Below, one piece after another: positions 1 through 9,243 of a stretch of 64,000 nt of DNA. Location of the stretch: NCBI RefSeq assembly GCF_028463985.1, contig NZ_CP116766.1:1-64000 (forward strand), read 5' to 3'. The position numbers were made by a program, and so were the translations under genes. The DNA comes from Neisseria lisongii (GTDB taxonomy: Bacteria > Pseudomonadota > Gammaproteobacteria > Burkholderiales > Neisseriaceae). Below the pieces are notes generated by a model, which made no database searches, was not told where the DNA came from, and was given only the letters and a program-made list of their open reading frames with translations. The stretch's first letter is position 1. Every line of letters starts with the position of its first letter.

Positions 1-100
1 AGGCCGTCTGAAAATGCCCCGTATATTTCGGCAATACAGGTGGCTGCGTACCGCCCGCCGTTTCCGGACGTTTCCGTTTCCTAATTTTGAGCCCGACCGT

Positions 101-1705
101 ATGACACTAGCAGAATTTTGGCCTCTGTGCCTGCGTAAACTTCAAATGACTTTGCCCGAACGCCAGTTTGAACAGTGGATTATGCCGCTGACGGTGGGCG
201 AGGAAAACGGCGTGTGGGTGGTTTACGGGAAAAACCAGTTTGCCGTCAATATGCTGAAAAGCCGTTTTGCCGCCGAAATTGCCGCCGTTCAGGCCGAATT
301 GGCGGCGGCGGGGGAGTGGGCGTTTAAAGTAGGTGTGGGTCAGACTTATGAAATGGCGGCGGAAGACTTTGGGGAAGCGGTCGAGCCGTTGCCGCAGGCG
401 GAGGTTCGGGTAGATGAGGTTGCCGAAATGCCGGTTTCTGCGCCGCAGGTGTCAAACATACCTGCTGAGGTGCAGCCGTATCCGCTCGGCGAACAGATGA
501 GGCCGTCTGAAAAAGCGCCGCCGTCGGCGGAACCGAAATCGGCGGTCGATATTTTGGCGCAACGCATGAAAAACCTGCCGCACGAGCAGCCGAAACCGCA
601 GCAGGAAGCGGCGGAAACCCGCCGTCCGAAAGCGTCGGCGAAAACTCAGGCTGCCGGTGAAGGAGCGGAGGAGGTGCGTTATCAGGCAACCAATCTGTCT
701 TCGGATTACACGTTTGAAACGCTGGCGGAAGGTAAGGGCAACCATATTGCATTGTCGGTGGCTCGTTCGATTGCCGAAAATCCGGGGCGCAATTACAACC
801 CGTTTTTCCTTTACGGCTCGACCGGTTTGGGTAAAACCCACTTGGTGCAGGCCATCGGCAACGAGCTTTTGAAAAACAAGCCGGAGGCCAAAGTGCGCTA
901 TATGCACGCCGACGAATATGTGCGCAGCATTCAGGAAGCCTACCGCAACAACAGTTTTGATGCGTTCAAACAAAAATACAAGCAATACGATCTGCTGATT
1001 GTCGATGATATCCAGTTTATCAAAAAGAAAGACCGTACAATGGAAGAATTCTTCTATCTGTACAACCATTTCCATGATAAAAAGAAACAGTTGGTGCTGA
1101 CCTGCGATGTGTTGCCGGCCAAAATCGAAGATATGGACGACCGCCTGAAATCCCGTTTTTCATGGGGTTTGACCATGGAACTCGAACCGCCCGAATTGGA
1201 AATGCGGGTGGCGATTCTGCAGAAAAAAGCCGCCGCCGCCGGCAAACACCTGACTGACGAAGCTGCATTTTTTATCGCCAATCTGATTCGTTCCAACGTG
1301 CGCGAATTGGAAGGGGCGTTCAACCGGGTCAGCGCCAGCAGCAGCTTTATGAACAAGCCCATCGATATCGATTTGGTGCGGGAATCGCTGAAAGATATTG
1401 TGGCGGTGAAACACAAAGTGATTACCGCCGATTTGATTATCGAAACCACAGCCAAGTATTACCGCATTAAAATCAGCGATATACTCGGCAAAAAACGTAA
1501 CCGCAACATTGCCCGCCCCCGTCAGGTTGCAATGAGCCTGACCAAAGAGCTGACCAATATGAGCCTGCCGTCTATCGGCGATTCGTTCGGCGGTCGCGAC
1601 CATACCACCGTTATGCACGGGGTGCGTACCATTACCGAATTGCGGGAAACCGATGTGGAACTGGCGCAGGATTATGAAAAACTGCTGACCATGATTCAAT
1701 ATTGA
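101..1705 (+). CDS. dnaA: Chromosomal replication initiator DnaA
   Basis: AAA+ ATPase that binds DnaA boxes and opens oriC. The ATG at 101 is preferred because the protein then begins MTLAEFWPLCLRKLQ, the usual domain I start; the frame stays open upstream to 14 without family-like sequence. Domain I (about 1-90) is followed by a long low-complexity linker (about 100-210), which holds a DNA uptake sequence at 500-511 read as RPSEK. The AAA+ domain has Walker A GSTGLGKTH, Walker B LLIVDDIQ and the family end of domain IV, GGRDHTTVMHGVRTI, for DnaA-box binding. dnaN follows. Length (534 aa) is slightly above the usual size because of the linker. Confidence 0.97.
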   Translation: MTLAEFWPLCLRKLQMTLPERQFEQWIMPLTVGEENGVWVVYGKNQFAVNMLKSRFAAEIAAVQAELAAAGEWAFKVGVGQTYEMAAEDFGEAVEPLPQAEVRVDEVAEMPVSAPQVSNIPAEVQPYPLGEQMRPSEKAPPSAEPKSAVDILAQRMKNLPHEQPKPQQEAAETRRPKASAKTQAAGEGAEEVRYQATNLSSDYTFETLAEGKGNHIALSVARSIAENPGRNYNPFFLYGSTGLGKTHLVQAIGNELLKNKPEAKVRYMHADEYVRSIQEAYRNNSFDAFKQKYKQYDLLIVDDIQFIKKKDRTMEEFFYLYNHFHDKKKQLVLTCDVLPAKIEDMDDRLKSRFSWGLTMELEPPELEMRVAILQKKAAAAGKHLTDEAAFFIANLIRSNVRELEGAFNRVSASSSFMNKPIDIDLVRESLKDIVAVKHKVITADLIIETTAKYYRIKISDILGKKRNRNIARPRQVAMSLTKELTNMSLPSIGDSFGGRDHTTVMHGVRTITELRETDVELAQDYEKLLTMIQY

Positions 1706-1721
1706 AGCAATAAAGCGGCCG

Positions 1722-1733
1722 AGGCCGTCTGAA
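1722..1733 (+). repeat. DNA uptake sequence (AG-DUS) between dnaA and dnaN
   Basis: AGGCCGTCTGAA, the Neisseria uptake signal recognised by the pilus protein ComP during transformation. Another copy is at 1-12, and many more occur in the window, commonly as inverted pairs after genes. Confidence 0.9.
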
Positions 1734-1812
1734 AATGATGTGTTCCGGTACACGAATATCGCTTGCCGGACGAGAACCGTATTCAAAAATATCTGAATTG
1801 AAGGAACGATTT

Positions 1813-2916
1813 ATGCTGATTTTACAAGCCGATCGAGACAGTCTGCTCAAACCCCTGCAAACCGTTACCGGTATTGTCGAAAGACGGCATACCCTGCCGG
1901 TATTGTCCAACGTCTTGCTGGAAAGCCGCAACGGACAGACCAATATTTTGGCCACCGATTTGGAAATCCAAATCAACACCTGCGGCCCGGAAAGTCAGGC
2001 GGGCGATTTCCGCATTACCACCAATGCCAAAAAATTCCAAGACATTCTGCGTGCCTTGCCGGAAAGTGCCATCGTATCGCTGGATTGGGAAGACAACCGC
2101 CTGACCATGAACGCCGGTAAATCCCGTTTTGCCCTGCAAACCCTGCCGGCGGAAGATTTTCCGCTGATGAGCGTGGGCGAAGACGTCAGCACCCAATTTT
2201 CGCTGACGCAGGAAATGTTTAAAAACATGCTTTCGCAGGTGCAATACAGTATGGCGGTACAGGACATCCGCTATTATCTCAACGGCTTATTGATGCAGGT
2301 TGAGGGAAGCCAGTTGCGTTTGGTCTCTACCGACGGCCACCGTCTGGCCTACGCCGCCGCCGAAATCGAAGCCGATTTGCCGAAATCCGAAGTGATTCTG
2401 CCGCGCAAAACCGTGTTGGAACTCTTCAAGCTGCTCAATCACCCTAACGAAAACATCAGCATCGAGCTGCTCAACAACCAAGTCCGCTTCCAATGCAACA
2501 ATACCGTGATTGTCAGCAAAGTGATTGACGGCAAATTCCCCGATTTCAACCGTGTGATTCCGTTGGACAACGACAAAATCTTTTTGGTATCCCGCACGCA
2601 GCTGCTGGGCGCTTTGGAACGGGCATCGATTTTGGCCAACGAAAAATTCCGCGGCGCACGCCTGTTCCTGCAGCCGGGTCTGTTGAGCGTGGTCTGCTCA
2701 AACAACGAGCAGGAAGAAGCCCGTGAGGAACTGGAAATCGCCTATCAGGGCGATGCTTTGGAAGTCGGCTTCAACATCGGCTATCTGATGGACGTTTTGC
2801 GCAATATCCACACCGAAGATATGCAGCTGGCGTTTGGCGATGCCAACCGTTCGACCCTGTTTACCATTCCGAACAACCCGAATTTCAAATACATCGTGAT
2901 GCCGATGCGCATCTGA
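1813..2916 (+). CDS. dnaN: DNA polymerase III beta sliding clamp
   Basis: Ring-shaped processivity clamp of the replicative polymerase. The chosen ATG at 1813 follows GAAGGAACG and gives the canonical start MLILQADRDSLLKPLQ; an earlier in-frame ATG at 1735 sits directly after a DNA uptake sequence and adds non-family residues. The protein is 367 aa, the normal size, and shows the repeated clamp domains, including RRHTLPVLSNVLLE near the N-terminus and the C-terminal end YIVMPMRI. It follows dnaA in the common dnaA-dnaN order, separated by about 107 bases that contain one uptake sequence. Confidence 0.97.
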   Translation: MLILQADRDSLLKPLQTVTGIVERRHTLPVLSNVLLESRNGQTNILATDLEIQINTCGPESQAGDFRITTNAKKFQDILRALPESAIVSLDWEDNRLTMNAGKSRFALQTLPAEDFPLMSVGEDVSTQFSLTQEMFKNMLSQVQYSMAVQDIRYYLNGLLMQVEGSQLRLVSTDGHRLAYAAAEIEADLPKSEVILPRKTVLELFKLLNHPNENISIELLNNQVRFQCNNTVIVSKVIDGKFPDFNRVIPLDNDKIFLVSRTQLLGALERASILANEKFRGARLFLQPGLLSVVCSNNEQEEAREELEIAYQGDALEVGFNIGYLMDVLRNIHTEDMQLAFGDANRSTLFTIPNNPNFKYIVMPMRI

Positions 2917-3107
2917 GGCCGTCTGAAAACGAGCAAAGCTAAAACTTCGGTTTTGGCTTCACTAAAACTGAAAGTTTCAGCGCCTAAAAAGGTCGGACGG
3001 AAAACAAAGATAGAGCAGGGCTGTATCGATTGGATTCCGTCCGTTTTTATTTCGGGGTAATTATATCTATTCAACAATGCCCCGATTGTCTGCAAGAGGA
3101 GAAAAAC

Positions 3108-3989
3108 ATGAACATCAAAGACGGTTTGATTGCCGCCACCGTAATCGGGGTGTGGGGCATTACCTTTCTGTTTACCAAAATTGCCTTGACCGAGCTGCAG
3201 CCCATGCTCGCCGGAACCATGCGGTTTGTGCTGCTGCTGTTTCCGGCGATATTTTTTATCAAAAAGCCCGATGTTTCATGGAAATGGCTGGCACTTTACG
3301 GGCTGACCATCAGCTTTGCCCAATTTGCCCTGATGTTCAGCGCCATGGCCTTGGGTATGCCGACCGGACTGGTGGCGCTGGTGCTGCAAAGTCAGGTGTT
3401 TTTCACCGTATTGCTGGCCGCTTTGCTGTTCGGCGAAAAAATCACGCCGCAACGCTGGCTGGCGATGGTGCTGGCGGCGGCCGGACTGGGTTTGATCGGT
3501 GTCGGACAGGCGCAGGGCGATGTGCCGCTGGTTGCTCTGCTGCTGATGATTGCGTCGGCATTTTCATGGGCATCGGGCAATCTGGTGGCGAAGAAAATCG
3601 GGCGGGTGAATGCGCTCGGTTTGGTGGTATGGGGCAATGTGTGGACGGTCGCAGCATTTGTGGCGGTATCGCTGATGATGTACGGCTTTGACGGCGTGGT
3701 GCAGCAGCTTGTCGGCATGACTTGGCACGGTTGGGTCGGCGTTTTATATCTGGCATATATCGGCACATTTCTCGGCTACACCGGCTGGAGCTGGCTGCTG
3801 GCACGCCACCCCGCCGCCAAAATCATGCCGTTGGCGTTTCTGATACCGGTAGAAGCCCTGCTGGTAGGTTTTGCCATTTTGGACGAAACCCTAAACGGTT
3901 GGCACTGGGCGGGTATTTTAGCAGTTGCCGCAGGGTTACTGGTTCACTTGTTCGGCGGACGCTGGCAAATTAAATCCAAGGCCGTCTGA
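3108..3989 (+). CDS. eamA: EamA-type O-acetylserine/cysteine exporter (DMT family)
   Basis: Drug/metabolite transporter superfamily, two EamA repeats, about ten membrane segments in the inner membrane. It closely follows the pattern I know for E. coli EamA: MxxKDG start, VWGITFLFTKIAL, LTISFAQFALMFSAMALGMP and AFSWASGNLVAKK. In E. coli it exports cysteine pathway metabolites; substrate here is inferred. The ATG at 3108 has the ribosome-binding site AGAGGAG. The last codons and the TGA stop (SKAV*) are contributed by a DNA uptake sequence at 3979-3990. Confidence 0.8.
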   Translation: MNIKDGLIAATVIGVWGITFLFTKIALTELQPMLAGTMRFVLLLFPAIFFIKKPDVSWKWLALYGLTISFAQFALMFSAMALGMPTGLVALVLQSQVFFTVLLAALLFGEKITPQRWLAMVLAAAGLGLIGVGQAQGDVPLVALLLMIASAFSWASGNLVAKKIGRVNALGLVVWGNVWTVAAFVAVSLMMYGFDGVVQQLVGMTWHGWVGVLYLAYIGTFLGYTGWSWLLARHPAAKIMPLAFLIPVEALLVGFAILDETLNGWHWAGILAVAAGLLVHLFGGRWQIKSKAV

Positions 3990-4048
3990 AATTTGTTTCA
4001 CCCATTTTAGCTTCGCTGAAATTCGTTTCACTCATTTTCAGACGGCCT
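3979..4048 (+). terminator. Inverted uptake-sequence pair after eamA
   Basis: AGGCCGTCTGAA at 3979 pairs with TTCAGACGGCCT ending at 4048. The loop is long, so this is a weaker terminator than the short paired forms elsewhere. Confidence 0.5.
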
Positions 4049-4072
4049 GAATCAGCAAGAGGAAAACCAAAA

Positions 4073-4345
4073 ATGGTAGAACGGAAACAGGCGGTTGTTG
4101 CCGCCCACAAATTTTCGATACGCAATCGGGAGATTTTGGAACAAAGCCGCTTATGCGGCTGTTTTCACTGTCAGAAAATTTTTCCGCCCACCGAATTAAA
4201 GCCGAAGCATTTCGAGCGGGAAGCCGAAGGCGGAGAAACGGCATTTTGCCCTTATTGCGGCATAGACAGTCTGATTGGCGATCAGAGCGGTTACGCTGTC
4301 GAGCCGGAACTGCTGGCGGCGATGAAAGCATACTGGTTCGACTGA
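4073..4345 (+). CDS. Small conserved cytoplasmic zinc-ribbon protein
   Basis: A 90-residue soluble protein with two cysteine pairs, CGCFHC (about residues 28-33) and CPYC (about 58-61), which should bind zinc. The pattern AHKFSIRNRE...CGCFHCQKIFPP...CPYCGIDS matches a widely distributed uncharacterised 'cytoplasmic protein' family. The start has GAGGAAAACC upstream. It stands alone between eamA and gyrB. No function is known to me. Confidence 0.7.
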   Translation: MVERKQAVVAAHKFSIRNREILEQSRLCGCFHCQKIFPPTELKPKHFEREAEGGETAFCPYCGIDSLIGDQSGYAVEPELLAAMKAYWFD

Positions 4346-4414
4346 TAGCATTTTCAGACGGCATGATTTGCCCGTCAAACGCCGTTGCTTGCTGAAAAAT
4401 CCCGCAAAATCGGG

Positions 4415-4420
4415 TATAAT
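4415..4420 (+). promoter_or_regulatory. Candidate -10 box for gyrB
   Basis: A consensus TATAAT lies 91 bases before the gyrB ATG, preceded by a small CCCG/CGGG hairpin. No well-spaced -35 box is obvious (a TTGCTG lies 20 bases upstream). Confidence 0.4.
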
Positions 4421-4511
4421 ACAGCACTATTTGCCCCGCTTTCACACATTGCCCGAAAACGCAATTCTGCGGCGGTGCGGCTTGATGTTCACTTACTGAA
4501 AGACAGAGATT

Positions 4512-6902
4512 ATGACCGATCAAAAACACGAAGAATACGGCGCCGACAGTATTCAGGTGCTGGAAGGCTTGGAGGCAGTCCGCAAACGCCCGGGCATGTA
4601 TATCGGCGACACTCAGGACGGCAGCGGCCTGCACCACATGGTATTTGAAGTGCTGGATAACGCCATCGATGAAGCGCTGGCCGGTCATTGCGATAAAATC
4701 GGCGTGATCATTCATGCCGACAACTCTGTCAGCGTATCCGACAACGGTCGGGGCATGCCGACCGGTATTCACGCCAAAGAAGGGCGTTCGGCTGCGGAAG
4801 TGATTATGACCGTGCTGCACGCCGGCGGTAAATTCGACAACAACAACTATAAAATTTCCGGCGGCCTGCACGGCGTGGGCGTGTCGGTGGTGAACGCCCT
4901 GTCCGAATGGGTAACGCTGACGATTTATCGGGAAGGCAAAGAGCATTTTGTCCGCTTCGAACACGGCAACACCGTCGAGCCGTTGAAAGTGGTCGGCGAT
5001 TCCGACAAACGGGGTACGACCGTCCGCTTTTTGGCGGCGGCGGAAACGTTCGGCAATGTCGAATACAGCTTTGATATTCTGGCTAAACGTATTCGGGAAT
5101 TATCGTTTTTGAACAACGGTGTCGATATCGAACTGACCGACGAACGGGACGGAAAACACGAAAGTTTCGCCCTCTCCGGCGGCGTGGCGGGTTTTGTGCA
5201 ATATATGAACCGCAAAAAAAATCCGCTGCACGAAAAAATCTTCTACGCTTTCGGTGAAAAAGACGGCATGAGCGTGGAATGCGCCATGCAGTGGAACGAC
5301 AGTTATCAGGAAAGCGTGCAGTGTTTTACCAACAACATTCCGCAGCGGGACGGCGGCACGCACCTGACCGCCCTGCGCCAAGTGATGACCCGCACCATCA
5401 ACCACTACATCGCTGAAAACGAAGTGGCGAAAAAAGCCAAAGTCGAAACCGGCGGCGACGATATGCGGGAAGGTTTGACCTGCGTATTGTCGGTTAAGCT
5501 ACCCGACCCGAAATTCTCGTCCCAAACCAAAGACAAGCTGGTGTCGGGCGAAATCGGACCGGTGGTCAATGACGTTATCAATCAGGCATTGAAAGACTTT
5601 TTGGAAGAAAATCCGACCGAAGCCAAAATCATTACCGGCAAAATCGTGGATGCCGCCCGAGCAAGGGAAGCCGCCCGCAAAGCCCGCGAAATCACCCGCC
5701 GCAAAGGCGTGATGGACGGCTTGGGTTTGCCGGGTAAACTGGCGGATTGTCAGGAAAAAGATCCGGCATTATCCGAACTGTATCTGGTCGAGGGCGATTC
5801 CGCCGGCGGTTCGGCCAAACAGGGGCGGGACCGTAAATTCCAAGCCATTTTGCCGCTCAAAGGTAAAATTCTCAACGTTGAAAAAGCCCGTTTTGAAAAA
5901 ATGCTGGCCAGTCAGGAAGTTGCCACTCTGATTACCGCCTTGGGTGCCGGTATCGGCAAAGAAGAATTCAATCCGGAAAAACTGCGTTACCACCGCATCA
6001 TCATCATGACCGATGCCGACGTGGACGGCGCCCATATCCGCACGCTGCTGCTGACCTTTTTCTACCGCCAAATGCCCGAACTGGTCGAACGGGGCTATAT
6101 CTACATCGCCCAGCCGCCGCTGTATAAAGCGAAACACGGCAAAACCGAGCGTTATCTGAAAGACGAATTTGAAAAAGACCAATGGCTGCTCGGTCTGGCT
6201 TTGGACAACGCCAAAATCGTATCCGGCGGCCGTACCATCGAAGGCGAAGAACTGGCGAAAATTGCCAAACAATTCCTGTTGGCGCAAAACGTTATCCAAC
6301 AGGAAAGCCGAGTGATTGACGATTCGGTATTGAGCGCCATGCTGTATGCCGAACCGATCAGTCTGGCCACTTCCGAAAGCACCGACCGTGCCGTTGCCGG
6401 ATTAAGCCGACATTTGGACGAAAAAGAAGTCAAGCTGGAACGTATCGAAGGGCATGAAGGCGGCCATTTCATCAAAATCACCCGCCAACTGCACGGCAAT
6501 GTGATGGTCAGCTACATCGAACCGAAGTTCTTAAACAGCAAAGCCTACCAAACCCTGACCCAAACCGCCGCCATGCTCGACGGCTTGATTGACGGCGAAG
6601 CCCAACTGCTTAAAGGCGACAATGCCCAACCGGTCGGCAGCTTCAAAGAAGCCTTGGACAAACTGATGAGTGCCGCCCAAAAAGGCATGAGCATCCAACG
6701 CTACAAAGGCTTGGGCGAGATGAACCCCGAACAGCTGTGGGAAACCACCATGGATCCGACAGTCCGCCGCCTGCTCAAAGTACGCATTGAAGACGCCATC
6801 GCCGCCGACGAAGTATTTGTAACCCTGATGGGCGACGAAGTCGAACCCCGCCGAGCCTTTATCGAAAACAACGCCTTGGTGGCACAAAACATCGACGCAT
6901 AA
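4512..6902 (+). CDS. gyrB: DNA gyrase subunit B
   Basis: ATPase subunit of the A2B2 type II topoisomerase that introduces negative supercoils. The GHKL ATPase domain shows EVLDNAIDEALAG, DNGRGMPTG and GGLHGVGVSVVNALS; the TOPRIM domain shows YLVEGDSAGGSAKQGRDR and the metal-binding DADVDGAHIRTLLLTFF; the C-terminus has QRYKGLGEMNPEQLWETTM. Length of 796 aa is normal. The start ATG follows AGACAGAGATT. A strong terminator follows the gene. Confidence 0.98.
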   Translation: MTDQKHEEYGADSIQVLEGLEAVRKRPGMYIGDTQDGSGLHHMVFEVLDNAIDEALAGHCDKIGVIIHADNSVSVSDNGRGMPTGIHAKEGRSAAEVIMTVLHAGGKFDNNNYKISGGLHGVGVSVVNALSEWVTLTIYREGKEHFVRFEHGNTVEPLKVVGDSDKRGTTVRFLAAAETFGNVEYSFDILAKRIRELSFLNNGVDIELTDERDGKHESFALSGGVAGFVQYMNRKKNPLHEKIFYAFGEKDGMSVECAMQWNDSYQESVQCFTNNIPQRDGGTHLTALRQVMTRTINHYIAENEVAKKAKVETGGDDMREGLTCVLSVKLPDPKFSSQTKDKLVSGEIGPVVNDVINQALKDFLEENPTEAKIITGKIVDAARAREAARKAREITRRKGVMDGLGLPGKLADCQEKDPALSELYLVEGDSAGGSAKQGRDRKFQAILPLKGKILNVEKARFEKMLASQEVATLITALGAGIGKEEFNPEKLRYHRIIIMTDADVDGAHIRTLLLTFFYRQMPELVERGYIYIAQPPLYKAKHGKTERYLKDEFEKDQWLLGLALDNAKIVSGGRTIEGEELAKIAKQFLLAQNVIQQESRVIDDSVLSAMLYAEPISLATSESTDRAVAGLSRHLDEKEVKLERIEGHEGGHFIKITRQLHGNVMVSYIEPKFLNSKAYQTLTQTAAMLDGLIDGEAQLLKGDNAQPVGSFKEALDKLMSAAQKGMSIQRYKGLGEMNPEQLWETTMDPTVRRLLKVRIEDAIAADEVFVTLMGDEVEPRRAFIENNALVAQNIDA

Positions 6903-6915
6903 AGCAGAAACAGCC

Positions 6916-6948
6916 AACCCGACCGAATTGAATGCGGTCGGGTTTTTT
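6916..6948 (+). terminator. Rho-independent terminator of gyrB
   Basis: Stem AACCCGACCG/CGGTCGGGTT followed by a T run; directly after it, at 6963-6995, comes a second hairpin of paired DNA uptake sequences. Confidence 0.85.
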
Positions 6949-6962
6949 GCGGTTGGAAAGAA

Positions 6963-6995
6963 AGGCCGTCTGAAAATCGCATTTTCAGACGGCAT
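6963..6995. terminator. Uptake-sequence hairpin after gyrB
   Basis: AGGCCGTCTGAAAAT pairs with ATTTTCAGACGGCAT around a CGC loop; probably a back-up terminator and uptake signal. Confidence 0.6.
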
Positions 6996-7083
6996 GATTG
7001 TGTGTTTTGAGGGGAAGATGGCCGGTTTATTTCACGCTTCAGATACGCAACAGGATTTTTCAAACTGTCTTTTGTTCCCATCA

Positions 7084-7120
7084 AAAAAATCCCCTGTTTA
7101 TTTAAAAACAGGGGATTTTT
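7084..7120 (-). terminator. Terminator of lysA
   Basis: Perfect stem AAAAATCCCCTGTTT/AAACAGGGGATTTTT, A- and T-flanked, so it could work in both directions; it ends four bases from the lysA stop codon. Confidence 0.8.
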
Positions 7121-7123
7121 GAA

Positions 7124-8344
7124 TTACAGACAGGCCAACTCGTTTGCCATTTGCTGTTCCAGCGTTTCCCGATGTCGGATCAGGCGGGCGGTGTCGCCAT
7201 TCACCAATACTTCGGCGGCACGGTTGCGGGCGTTGTAGTTGCTTGCCATGCTGGCGGCGTATGCGCCGGCGCTGCGCACTACTAATAAATCGCCGCTTTC
7301 GCAGGCAATTTGGCGGTCTTTGCCCAAAAAGTCGCCGGTTTCGCAAATCGGGCCGACAATATTGGCAAGGATTGGTGGTGTGTGTTTTTCTTCTGTGTTT
7401 TCAATATGATGGTAAGCATCGTATAGCGCCGGACGCATTAAATCGTTCATCGCCGCATCCACCATCACAAAATTTTTCTCTTCTCCGTGTTTTACAAATT
7501 CGACACGGGTCAAAAGATTACCGGCATTGCCGACCAAGCTGCGGCCGGGTTCTAAAACCAGTTTCAGTTGGCGGTTGCCGAACAGGCGTTTGACGGCAGC
7601 GGCATAGGCGGCCAAATCCGGCACCTCTTCGTTTTGGTACACAATGCCGACCCCGCCGCCCAAATCAACGTGTTCCAACACAATGCCTTCCGCCGCCAGC
7701 GTGTCCACCAGCGCCAGCAGGCGTTCGCAGGCTTCGGTGAGCGGGGTGAGGTCGGTCAGTTGCGAACCGATATGGCAGTCGATGCCGACCACGTTCAGAT
7801 TCGGCTGCGCTACGGCATGGCGGTAGGCAGCCAAAGCATCATCATAGGCAATGCCGAATTTATTGGCTTTCAAGCCGGTAGAAATATAAGGGTGGGTTTT
7901 CGGATCGACATCGGGATTAATCCGCAGCGATACCGGTGCCGTTTTGCCCAAACGTGCCGCCACCGCCTGAATGCGGTCGATTTCGGGCAGGCTTTCCATA
8001 TTGAAACATTTTACGCCCGCATTCAAAGCATATTCGATTTCCGCTTCACTCTTACCCACGCCCGAAAAAATCACTTTCGCCGCATCGCCGCCGGCCGCCA
8101 AAACCCGTGCCAGTTCGCCGCCCGATACAATATCGAAGCCGCTGCCCAATTCGGCGAAATGTTTGATAATACTTAAATTACCGTTGGCTTTAACGGCATA
8201 GCAGACCAAAGGATTCAAATCCGCAAAAGCGGTCTGATAGGCGGCAAAGGCCTCGGTCAGCGCTGATTGGCTGTACACATACAGCGGCGTGCCGAACGTT
8301 TGCGCCAGTTGGGAAAACGGCATTTCTTCGCAATGTAAAGTCAT
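7124..8344 (-). CDS. lysA: Diaminopimelate decarboxylase
   Basis: PLP enzyme that makes L-lysine from meso-diaminopimelate, last step of lysine synthesis, cytoplasmic. Alanine-racemase-type barrel with the PLP lysine in VCYAVKANGN, the HIGSQ motif, the glycine-rich phosphate site DLGGGVGI, LEPGRSLVGNAG, and the substrate-binding GPICETGDFLGKDR. Length of 406 aa is normal. The gene follows lptM with three bases between, an arrangement known in other proteobacteria. Confidence 0.96.
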   Translation of the reverse strand: MTLHCEEMPFSQLAQTFGTPLYVYSQSALTEAFAAYQTAFADLNPLVCYAVKANGNLSIIKHFAELGSGFDIVSGGELARVLAAGGDAAKVIFSGVGKSEAEIEYALNAGVKCFNMESLPEIDRIQAVAARLGKTAPVSLRINPDVDPKTHPYISTGLKANKFGIAYDDALAAYRHAVAQPNLNVVGIDCHIGSQLTDLTPLTEACERLLALVDTLAAEGIVLEHVDLGGGVGIVYQNEEVPDLAAYAAAVKRLFGNRQLKLVLEPGRSLVGNAGNLLTRVEFVKHGEEKNFVMVDAAMNDLMRPALYDAYHHIENTEEKHTPPILANIVGPICETGDFLGKDRQIACESGDLLVVRSAGAYAASMASNYNARNRAAEVLVNGDTARLIRHRETLEQQMANELACL

Positions 8345-8347
8345 AGA

Positions 8348-8515
8348 TTACTCTTGGGTGTGTTTGGATGGTTGGGGAATTTTTTGTTCGAACTGCAAGC
8401 CCGTCTGAATCACGCCGAAGCGTGCCTTATCATTTTCTTTGGGCAGATACAGATCGCCTTTATAGCCGCAGCCCGCAAGCAGGCAGAGTGCAGCGATTGT
8501 TATACAGGATTTCAT
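8348..8515 (-). CDS. lptM: Small lipoprotein LptM (YifL-like)
   Basis: A 55-residue lipoprotein, MKSCITIAALCLLAGCGYKGD..., with signal peptide and lipobox LLAGC (lipidated Cys16), then GYKGDLYLP, the hallmark of the LptM/YifL family. In E. coli LptM helps the LptD outer-membrane lipopolysaccharide translocon mature. It lies directly upstream of lysA on the same strand and divergent from cyaY, as is usual in this group. The ribosome-binding site is AAGGAAC. Function is by family; the sequence shows the lipoprotein and context clearly. Confidence 0.88.
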   Translation of the reverse strand: MKSCITIAALCLLAGCGYKGDLYLPKENDKARFGVIQTGLQFEQKIPQPSKHTQE

Positions 8516-8574
8516 GATGTTCCTTTATTGCAGCCGCCAAATCCGCAGCGGAAAGAAAGATGAGTTTTAATATC

Positions 8575-8797
8575 TATAGTAAATTCACTTTAAAAGTATG
8601 ACAACACAAACCACCGTTTCCCAATTTTAGCTTCGCAGAAACTCGTTACGCTCAGTTTCAGACGGCATTCATGTGGAATTTAAAGAACACGTGCATGCTT
8701 AGGCATGCACGCTACACCTAACCTCGTACCGCTGGTGGAAAGGGGTTAGGAGAAGGGTGGTTCACTTGGTTGCAATATTTTTTGGTTAATTCACTCT
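8575..8797. repeat. Composite intergenic repeat with Correia-like ends (copy A)
   Basis: Fills most of the 8516-8918 gap. It starts TATAGTAAATTCACT and ends TTAATTCACTAT, and contains an uptake sequence, the block CATTCATGTGGAATTTAAAG, the hairpin GTGCATGCTTAGGCATGCAC and a stretch like GGTTCACTTGGTTG. The same blocks recur at 18075-18275 (inverted) and 37998-38308, so this is a dispersed family. No gene is seen in this gap. Confidence 0.6.
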
Positions 8798-8918
8798 ATC
8801 GCTAAAACCTTCGGTTTTCAGACGGCCTCGCATCGGATTTTTCCCGATAATCTTCCTTCCGCCGCACAAATGTGGCAAGATTCGGTATCTTAAACAAAAA
8901 CCACCCAAAAATAAAGCC

Positions 8919-9239
8919 ATGACCGAGAGCGAATTTATCCGTTTGAGCGAAGCCCTGTTTCAACACATCGAAGACCAAATCGATGAAAACGGCTGGGATT
9001 TCGACTGCTTGCCCAGCGGCAACGTCCTCACCATTGAAGCCGAAAACGGCACGCAAATTATCGTCAACCGCCACACCCCCAACCAAGAATTATGGATTGC
9101 CGCCAAAAGCGGCGGCTACCACTTTATCGAAGAAAACGGCACATGGCGTTCCACCCGGGACGGCAGCGAATTTTTCGCCGTATTAAACACCGCCCTGAGC
9201 GAAGCCGCCGGCGAAACCGTAACCATCAGCGGATTGTAA
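8919..9239 (+). CDS. cyaY: Frataxin-like iron donor protein CyaY
   Basis: Frataxin fold, 106 aa; binds iron and modulates IscS/IscU iron-sulfur cluster assembly. The acidic first helix (MTESEFIRLSEALFQHIEDQ) and IVNRHTPNQELWIAAKSGGYHF with W..DG.EFF are characteristic. Divergent from lptM-lysA. It ends four bases before the next gene and may be cotranscribed with it. Confidence 0.93.
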   Translation: MTESEFIRLSEALFQHIEDQIDENGWDFDCLPSGNVLTIEAENGTQIIVNRHTPNQELWIAAKSGGYHFIEENGTWRSTRDGSEFFAVLNTALSEAAGETVTISGL

Positions 9240-9243
9240 AACC

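Noticed and set aside
1..1812. Chromosomal origin beside dnaA
   Set aside because: I found no cluster of TTATCCACA-type DnaA boxes in the visible dnaA flank or the dnaA-dnaN gap; oriC may lie outside the window.
4038..4964. Minus-strand frame opposite the zinc-ribbon gene and gyrB start
   Set aside because: Overlaps the gyrB ATPase domain and its promoter; no recognisable protein features.
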